This document shows positions 16,572 to 21,319 of a DNA stretch of 21,319 bases, in pieces. The position numbers and the translations under genes are program-made. How positions within the stretch are numbered: position 1 is the stretch's first letter; every line of letters begins with the position of its first letter. The notes under the pieces are model-generated. The model did no database searches. It had not been told where the DNA came from and was given only the letters and a program-made list of their open reading frames with translations. The DNA comes from Mesotaenium endlicherianum (lineage: Eukaryota > Streptophyta > Zygnematophyceae > Zygnematales > Mesotaeniaceae), in NCBI GenBank assembly GCA_009602735.1, contig WELA01007091.1, positions 3,672-24,990 on the forward strand. The letters are read 5' to 3'.

Positions 16572-18088
16572 AGCGAGAGGCATTTGCGATGGTACATGCC
16601 TTGAAGGTTTGGCGCTGCTACGTTGAAGGACGCAAGGTGCTGGTCACTACGGACCACGAAGCGTTGAAGCACCTCTAGACGCAGCCGTATCTCTCAAGGA
16701 GACAAGCAAGATGGAGCGCATACTTGCAACAATACAACATCACGATTCAGCACCATCTCGGCAAGACAAACCCGGCTGACCCCCTCTCAAGACTGCAATT
16801 AAACGCAGTGATGACATCCCTGAAGACAGATCTGGAAGCTCGATTTTCAGCCGCCTATGAAAGAGACCCTTACTACAAGAACGGAGAAGCAGCCTTGGAC
16901 CCATACAAGAAGCAAGAAGGCAATTATTGGGTGAGGCAAGATACGGGCCAGAGATGTGTTCCTAATGACTTAGACCTCCGGCTCTTGCTTCTACGAGAAG
17001 CACACGACAACCCTCTTGGAGGACACTTTGGAATCCTAAGGACCACGGGCGTTCTAGCTAGGACTTGTTGTTGGCTAGGCATGTCTAAGCAAGTCAAGGA
17101 GTACTGCAGGAGCTGTGACACACGCCAAAGAATCAAGCCATCATCGCAAAAGGCGAGAGGACTCCTCCAACCACTACCAATCCCCGAAAGACAATGGACG
17201 GACATCTCAATGGACTTATCGTGGACCTGCCCGTGACACCTCGAGGCCATAATGCAATACTCACGGTGGTGGACAGACTTACCAAGATGGCTCATTTTAT
17301 TCCCACGACGACTAAGGCTACAGCACCACAACTTGCAAGACTCATCTTTGACAACATCTTCCGACTCCATGGACTACCATCAAGAATTGTGTCAGATAGA
17401 GATCCAAGATTCACAAGCCATTTGTGGAAAAATCTCTTCAAGAACTTGGGTACATCGCTGGATATGTCTACTGCCTACCACCCACAATCAGATGGGCAAA
17501 TCGAGCGTATGAATCGTACCCCAAAGACCTCTCTAAAGGCCTACGTGTCTACCCTAGAGCAAGACTGGGACATGTACTTGACCCCCCTAGAGTTTGCCTA
17601 CAACAACACTACGCAGGCCTCTACCCAAGAGGCCCCATTCTTCCTCAACTATGGCTTCCATCGGACCACGCCACTGAGCTTCACGGCTGGCCATGATGAA
17701 GTACCTGCAGCACAGATTTTATGGAGACATTAGAAGCAGCCCTTGGAGCAGCCAAGAAAGCTCTACAACACGCACAAGATGCTCAAGCAAGAGTGGCAAA
17801 CAGGTCCAGAAGAGAAATTACGTACAGAGCGGGTGACAACGTGTTACTATCATCCAAGAATATTTTCCTGAACAACACCCCGGCAGCAAGTTCTCTCCTA
17901 AGTATTTGGAACCCTTCAAGATTATCCAGCAAGTCAACCCCGTTGCTTTCAAGCTAGAACTTCCCCAGACTATGCACATCGACCCTGTATTCCACGCTTC
18001 CCTCTTCAAGCCATACGTGCAACCCGACAACAAGTTCCCAAGACGTGTGACAACTCCACCAGCCCCAACAATAGTGGATGATCATTTG

Positions 18089-18235
18089 GAGTACGAAGTG
18101 GAAGACATAGTAGCTAAGAGAAATTTCAGGAGACAGCAGCAATACTTGATCAAGTGGAAAGGATATCCAGATTTGGAGAATAGTTGGGTGGCGGCGCACT
18201 ACCTTGACAAAGTTCAGAGAAAGTTGAAGCGCTTC
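18089..18235 (+). other. Chromodomain at the C-terminus of family-1 pol
   Basis: EYEVEDIVAKR, then QYLIKWKGYPDLENSW. Aromatic cage positions (Tyr of EYEVE, Trp and Tyr of KWKGY) are present; the usual Glu after the last Trp (WEP in most chromodomains) is Val (SWVAAHYL). It would bind methylated H3 and steer integration to heterochromatin. It differs clearly in sequence from the family-2 chromodomain, so the two families are separate lineages. Confidence 0.88.
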
Positions 18236-18379
18236 CATGCCGCCAACCCCCATCTTGGACCAGCCCCAAGTATCTCTACTAGAAGCCCGAAGACTTCAGG
18301 GAGGCAGCCTGCCACCATCAAGAAGCAGCAGAAGACCCCTTGGAGGCAGCCTGCAAGAACAAGAAAGAGGAAAAATTGA

Positions 18380-19136
18380 CATTAGACATTCTTCTCTTCT
18401 CGCAGTTTCTGGACAGAAAACAAAAACTGCTATTGGTGATAGGTCTCTGCATAATAAATTCTGAAAATTTACCTGGCTGTATTCCATAAGTAGCCGGTCA
18501 TTTAGAGTCCAAGTTTGCTCAATTTGGAGCACTGGTGAGAGACATATGATGCTCTAACTAGAAGGGGGTCAGGCTGCTGGCATTGTTAGGGTAGTATATG
18601 CCTTCTGACATTGTACCCTCCCCTGAACTTGGAATGCTCTGAAACTCAAGACTCTGGTAGAACATCTTACAGCGCCCATTTTGAGACTTACTTTGCAGAA
18701 TTTGAAGAAGCATAGAAGGACGTATGATTTTCAGAAGTTTCTGCACAAGTTTGGAGGAGTGCCTACTCTCTCCGCTCTTAACAACACTCCAAGAATTAGA
18801 ATGCTCTCAAATTTGTTGACCCGGTAGAGTTTTCTGACGCGGTCCGTCTGGCACTCAAATGTTTAGATTAGGAATACTTTTGTGCATGCTATGCATTTTT
18901 GAATTCGTGGCAGATTCTGGGCCAACTTGTACAATTTTCTTTATAATCAAGGAGTAGGCTAGCCAATAAGGTCACACCACCCACGACCTTGCCTAGTCTA
19001 CCTTACGTGTGTAGCACCTGACTTGGCGCCTTTGACTAATGCTCTTCACATGTGTGGCATCTGACTTGAAGCTGTTGACTAGTCTGCTCCACATGTGTAA
19101 GACCTGACTTGACGCGCCGAGATGTCGCTTATTCTG
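18380..19136 (+). other. Non-coding spacer between pol and PPT of family 1
   Basis: About 0.75 kb without a convincing ORF on either strand. It is AT-rich with no similarity that I can see to the rest of the window. Its last 110 bases hold three copies of a 43-bp repeat. Family 2 has no such spacer. Confidence 0.7.
18998..19125 (+). repeat. Diverged 43-bp tandem repeat before the PPT
   Basis: CTGACTT recurs at 19018, 19061 and 19104, exactly 43 bases apart, each within a longer similar block (A/T-CCTGACTTG..GC...TTGACTA.....CTCCACATGTGTAAG). The copies differ at many sites, so it is old. A weaker related block may precede it near 18981. Confidence 0.75.
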
Positions 19137-19148
19137 TCGGGGGGGTGA
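19137..19148 (+). other. Polypurine tract of the plus-strand family-1 element
   Basis: TCGGGGGGGTGA directly precedes the 3' LTR start TGTAGTG, with a run of seven G. Position and composition fit the plus-strand primer. Confidence 0.8.
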
Positions 19149-19652
19149 TGTAGTGATTTGAGTTATAATATATTAGTTGGCATATATTTTAATGCTTTTG
19201 AATATATTTGGAGTAGTATTGTGTGGAGTCAAGTGTGAATAGATACTCTAGTGACTTGGTTCATGTCCTTTGAACCTTTTAAGGCATTTTCGAAGTTAGA
19301 GAAAGGACCTAGAAGAACTCCATGTGGCAAAAGTCAAATGTGCCATTTTTAGGTCAAAAAGACATGTGTACATTATTCTAGAAAAAGGTGGCAAGTTTTG
19401 GGATGTGTTGGGTGCCAACACATCATCATGCACCTTCCTAGAAATTACTCATGTAGCAAGTATATAAACAAGAGCTAGAACATAGAAAGACATTCCAGAA
19501 TCACTTTTGTACTTGCCAAATTCCAGAAATATGTTAACTATCAAGAAGCCATCTCTCTTTCAAGAAGCTACCACTTGTGTTCAAAGATCCTTGTCTTGAA
19601 ATAGATAAAGTATTATATTTCACTAAGTACTTTCTCTATCTGTTTCACTACA
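19149..19652 (+). repeat. Family-1 3' LTR, 504 bp
   Basis: TGTAGTGATT...TTCACTACA followed by TAGTT. It is the same length as the 5' LTR with about 19 differences, mostly transitions. TATA box TATATAAA at 19461-19468 is intact; the conserved inverted repeat is at 19402-19424. Paired GAA/TTC units occur (TTCtaGAA near 19377 and TTCcaGAA near 19494), two-unit partial heat-shock-type motifs. Confidence 0.95.
19461..19468 (+). promoter_or_regulatory. TATA box in family-1 3' LTR
   Basis: TATATAAA followed by CAAGAGC, intact here and in the 62-564 copy, mutated to TACATAAA in the 5' LTR. A 3' LTR with an intact promoter could transcribe the flank at 19653 onward. Confidence 0.6.
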
Positions 19653-19657
19653 TAGTT
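19653..19657. repeat. Target-site duplication TAGTT (right)
   Basis: Exact partner of 6883-6887. Confidence 0.95.
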
Positions 19658-20410
19658 CGTAAGAAAGGACTCACTCGCCATGGCGGCTCTGACTTTAACA
19701 ATACAATGTGGTCCATTATGCAATTCACACAAAAAGTGGCAATGTTTTTACTTTTTTCCCAAGCAACATCGCAACTACAAGCTACTTGTTGAGCAACATG
19801 TGTCCTGCACCTAAAGCTCTTGCCAATCTTCTGCCAAACATTCTATGTTGGACCCGACACGCACACATGCATTGGGAAATTCATAAATTGTAGTGAAGCA
19901 TCACGCCACACCAATTGGCATGTATGTTGGCTAATCTCATGTTGCTCCTCTTTGTATTACCAATGTACTAGCTCAAGCTACATGACCTCTAAGATTTATA
20001 CAGCATGACAACTACTTCTCTATGCATAGTAGTCACACAAAAGAAAGAAACTGTATCGATATCGAACATATGCATTTTGAGGCCTGCGCATTATGACTTA
20101 TAAATGAGCTTAGTCTCCTAAGCATATTCTATGTAATCATGAGAGCCTTAGTAGGGCTACTTTGGCCTCAGACACAATCACTTCATTCCGTCCTGGAATA
20201 GTCTAACCTTGACATACAAACCTGAGAACTCTACAATAATTATGCACTCAGAATTGCACATTATTTACATGCAGCTGCTTAGATTTACATTTTAACTTGG
20301 CCGTCTACCGAAAGACGCACTAATGCTGTCCCTCAAAAGTTGCTTGACACCAATTATTAGGCATGGCTTGCCTACCAAAGGACTCAAAGTTGAAGTGGTT
20401 AAGTTTCCAT
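19658..20410. other. Flanking DNA with no recognisable gene
   Basis: This is the continuation of the pre-insertion locus. Short ORFs are not better than chance, no integrase or RT motif continues from the relic at 6300-6756, and I see no RNA gene or clear repeat. Confidence 0.6.
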
Positions 20411-20413
20411 GAA

Positions 20414-20611
20414 CTAGTGCAAGCTCTTACCCGCTGTGATGTACTTGCAACATTTATTGTAGTGCGACATTCTGGGTGAAGTACGTTCTTGGGGTTTGAG
20501 AAGAGCCATTAACAATGAACTTAATTCATGTTTCAAGTCTTTGAACGCACGAGCATTGTCAACCGTGCAAGAGGATCGTTGAGATGCACAATCATAAGAT
20601 ATCACATCCAT
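20414..20611 (-). CDS. Possible coding segment or exon of 65 codons, unrecognised
   Basis: ATG at 20611 to TAG at 20414. The product is mixed and hydrophilic with several Cys (ISYDCASQRSSC, later HYNKCCKYITAGKSLH). Codon use looks coding-like but the ORF is short. It lies on the same strand as the better-supported segment 220 bp upstream (20831-21190) and could belong to the same gene. No family is recognised. Confidence 0.25.
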   Translation of the reverse strand: MDVISYDCASQRSSCTVDNARAFKDLKHELSSLLMALLKPQERTSPRMSHYNKCCKYITAGKSLH

Positions 20612-20830
20612 AATTTGATTTGTATGAAGTTAAGGAGCAGAACATCACTACCGATCTTGTATGTAAAGTGAACTCAATATAGGTACGTACCTTACCTACT
20701 TCGCAGATTATTAATGGTCAAATCATATAGGCTTCACTTCATCAAACTCCAATGTGCGGTAAACAAGAAGGCACTAAGAAACTCGACCTACACCCATGTC
20801 TACACGGCAAGTGACGAAGTTAGGACTTTT

Positions 20831-21190
20831 TCAATCGTATGTGGGTATAAGGGAAATTCCAAAATGATCTTGACAAGCCAGTATGTAACTCTGCCAATTG
20901 CGAGGGTCTTTGGTCCCATAAATTTTCTCCCAATTATTGCACGGGAGGTCCTGTTTAAACCCGTGGCAACTCTCCTGACCCCACACGCGCTCGCACACGG
21001 TTCTGTTGTTGTTCGCAAATTGGGTCCCCTTGCCGTAGCCTTTGTTCTCGCTTATGTTCATAAAGAAGGTCTTGTTGTGGCCCGCCAAGCCGTTCACTAC
21101 GTATCCAAACGTGGATGCAACACTGTACTCACACAGGCCAAAAGAAAATGTCGGGTCAAGGAAACGCACCTTGGAAATTATGTCCACATT
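20831..21190 (-). CDS. Probable exon or gene remnant encoding a Cys-rich, glycosylation-site-rich protein
   Basis: An open frame of about 119 codons ends at TGA 20831-20833. Its only early start-like codon is GTG at 21187 and an in-frame stop lies just upstream (21191-21193), so an ordinary ATG start is absent; it is better read as an exon or a truncated gene. The amino acid pattern is protein-like: regularly spaced Cys and aromatic residues, N-glycosylation sequons (NKT, NIS, NRT) and motifs such as FGYVVNGLAGHNKTFF and CHGFKQDLPCNNWE. That suggests a secreted or luminal protein, but I do not recognise the family. The opposite strand also has a long ORF (20714-21202), whose composition is less convincing. 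Confidence 0.4.
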   Translation of the reverse strand, partial: NVDIISKVRFLDPTFSFGLCEYSVASTFGYVVNGLAGHNKTFFMNISENKGYGKGTQFANNNRTVCERVWGQESCHGFKQDLPCNNWEKIYGTKDPRNWQSYILACQDHFGISLIPTYD

Positions 21191-21210
21191 TCAACATTCT
21201 AGATATACGG

Positions 21211-21234
21211 TATGTGTGCACGTGCGCGTGTATG

Positions 21235-21238
<4 letters not shown>
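21211..21238. repeat. 28-bp perfectly alternating pyrimidine-purine tract
   Basis: From TATGTGTGCACGTGCG onward every step alternates pyrimidine and purine, mostly TG and CG steps. Such tracts favour Z-DNA. It directly abuts the GA microsatellite. Confidence 0.7.

Positions 21239-21319
<81 letters not shown>
21238..21319 (+). repeat. (GA)n microsatellite, at least 41 units, running off the window
   Basis: An uninterrupted GA dinucleotide repeat of 82 bases to the last base. The true length is unknown because of the window edge, and such repeats are often collapsed in assemblies. On the minus strand it is a CT tract upstream of the possible exon at 20831-21190; plant promoters and 5' UTRs often hold such tracts (GAGA/BPC-type sites). 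Confidence 0.95.

Larger units (their letters stand above)
14763..18379 (+). pseudogene. pol: Family-1 pol: protease, RT, RNase H, integrase, chromodomain
   Basis: Protease: LVDSGAQGNF (about 14914-14943) and [51 protein letters not shown]. RNase H: ITDASSYAIGAIL and TTDHEALK. Integrase: zinc finger whose last Cys is Arg (CDTRQ instead of CDxCQ), then MDL, VSDRDPRF and DGQIERMN, so the catalytic triad is kept. The GPF module is altered (LEPFKII). Breaks: TGA 15615-15617 (from CGA), TGA 16188-16190 (from TGG), an N with 20-bp duplication at 16533-16571, TAG 16676-16678 (from CAG), and one-base deletions or equivalents near 17220, 17715 and 17870. The C-terminus is a chromodomain and a basic tail with a repeated RQPA segment. 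Confidence 0.93.
6888..19652 (+). mobile_element. Complete family-1 chromovirus, plus strand, interrupted by a nested element
   Basis: Order: 5' LTR (6888-7391), PBS, gag first part (7429-8022), nested family-2 element (8023-14161), gag second part (14167-14874), -1 frameshift site, pol (protease, RT, RNase H, integrase, chromodomain, to 18379), a 0.75-kb non-coding spacer with a 43-bp tandem repeat, PPT and 3' LTR (19149-19652). Without the insert and its extra target duplication it is about 6.6 kb. Both LTRs are 504 bp and differ at about 19 sites by hand count. Pol has three stops and several frameshifts, so this copy is non-autonomous. Confidence 0.95.

Noticed and set aside
20714..21202. 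Plus-strand ORF of 162 codons in the right flank
   Set aside because: Longer than its antisense partner, but the residue pattern is less protein-like than that of the minus-strand frame at 20831-21190. Not excluded, only less likely.
1..21319. tRNA, rRNA or other structured RNA genes
   Set aside because: I saw no cloverleaf with A/B boxes or rRNA core by eye; the tRNA-like pieces are the primer-binding sites only. A tRNAscan or Rfam run would be decisive.

Overview
The window is repeat-rich nuclear DNA of a plant-like eukaryote. It contains at least four, probably five, Ty3/gypsy LTR retrotransposon copies from two or three families, nested in one another. Two families (called 1 and 2 here) are chromoviruses: Gag with a CCHC zinc knuckle, Pol in the order protease-RT-RNase H-integrase, a C-terminal chromodomain, and a primer-binding site complementary to initiator tRNA-Met (TGGTATCGGAGC/G). 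That PBS and the LTR style point to a streptophyte. Both chromodomains keep all three aromatic cage positions, which is unusual for flowering-plant elements, so a moss, liverwort, lycophyte or charophyte host is a tentative inference. I see no intact host gene.

Layout, left to right. 1-564: end of a minus-strand family-1 element (gag start, PBS, complete 5' LTR), cut by the window edge and inserted into 565-5735. 565-5735: minus-strand family-2 element (copy A), heavily mutated, with its 5' LTR at 5000-5735. 5736-6882: older DNA with a 10-bp-period TGACAG array, a promoter-like stretch and a strongly decayed minus-strand gypsy integrase. 6888-19652: complete plus-strand family-1 element with 504-bp LTRs and 5-bp target duplication TAGTT (6883-6887, 19653-19657). 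Inside its gag lies a complete minus-strand family-2 element (copy C, 8023-14161) with 744-bp LTRs and target duplication AGCCC (8018-8022, 14162-14166). 19658-21319: non-transposon flank with one or two coding-like minus-strand segments, an alternating purine-pyrimidine tract, and a (GA)n microsatellite running off the window.

History. By hand count the family-1 LTR pair differs at about 19 of 504 sites and the nested family-2 pair at about 18 of 744, so the inner element is younger, as nesting demands. Every pol gene is broken (in-frame stops, one-base deletions, a lost catalytic Asp in copy A), so none of these copies is autonomous. Some damage is probably artificial: both N bases sit between short duplicated flanks and shift the frame.

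Most interesting points: a textbook A_AAA_AAC slippery heptamer in exactly the phase needed to join family-1 gag to pol; the same -1 gag/pro offset in both family-2 copies; a perfect three-unit heat-shock element conserved upstream of the TATA box in all three family-2 LTRs; reciprocal nesting of two chromodomain-bearing families; and the helically phased TGACAG array at 5878-5924.
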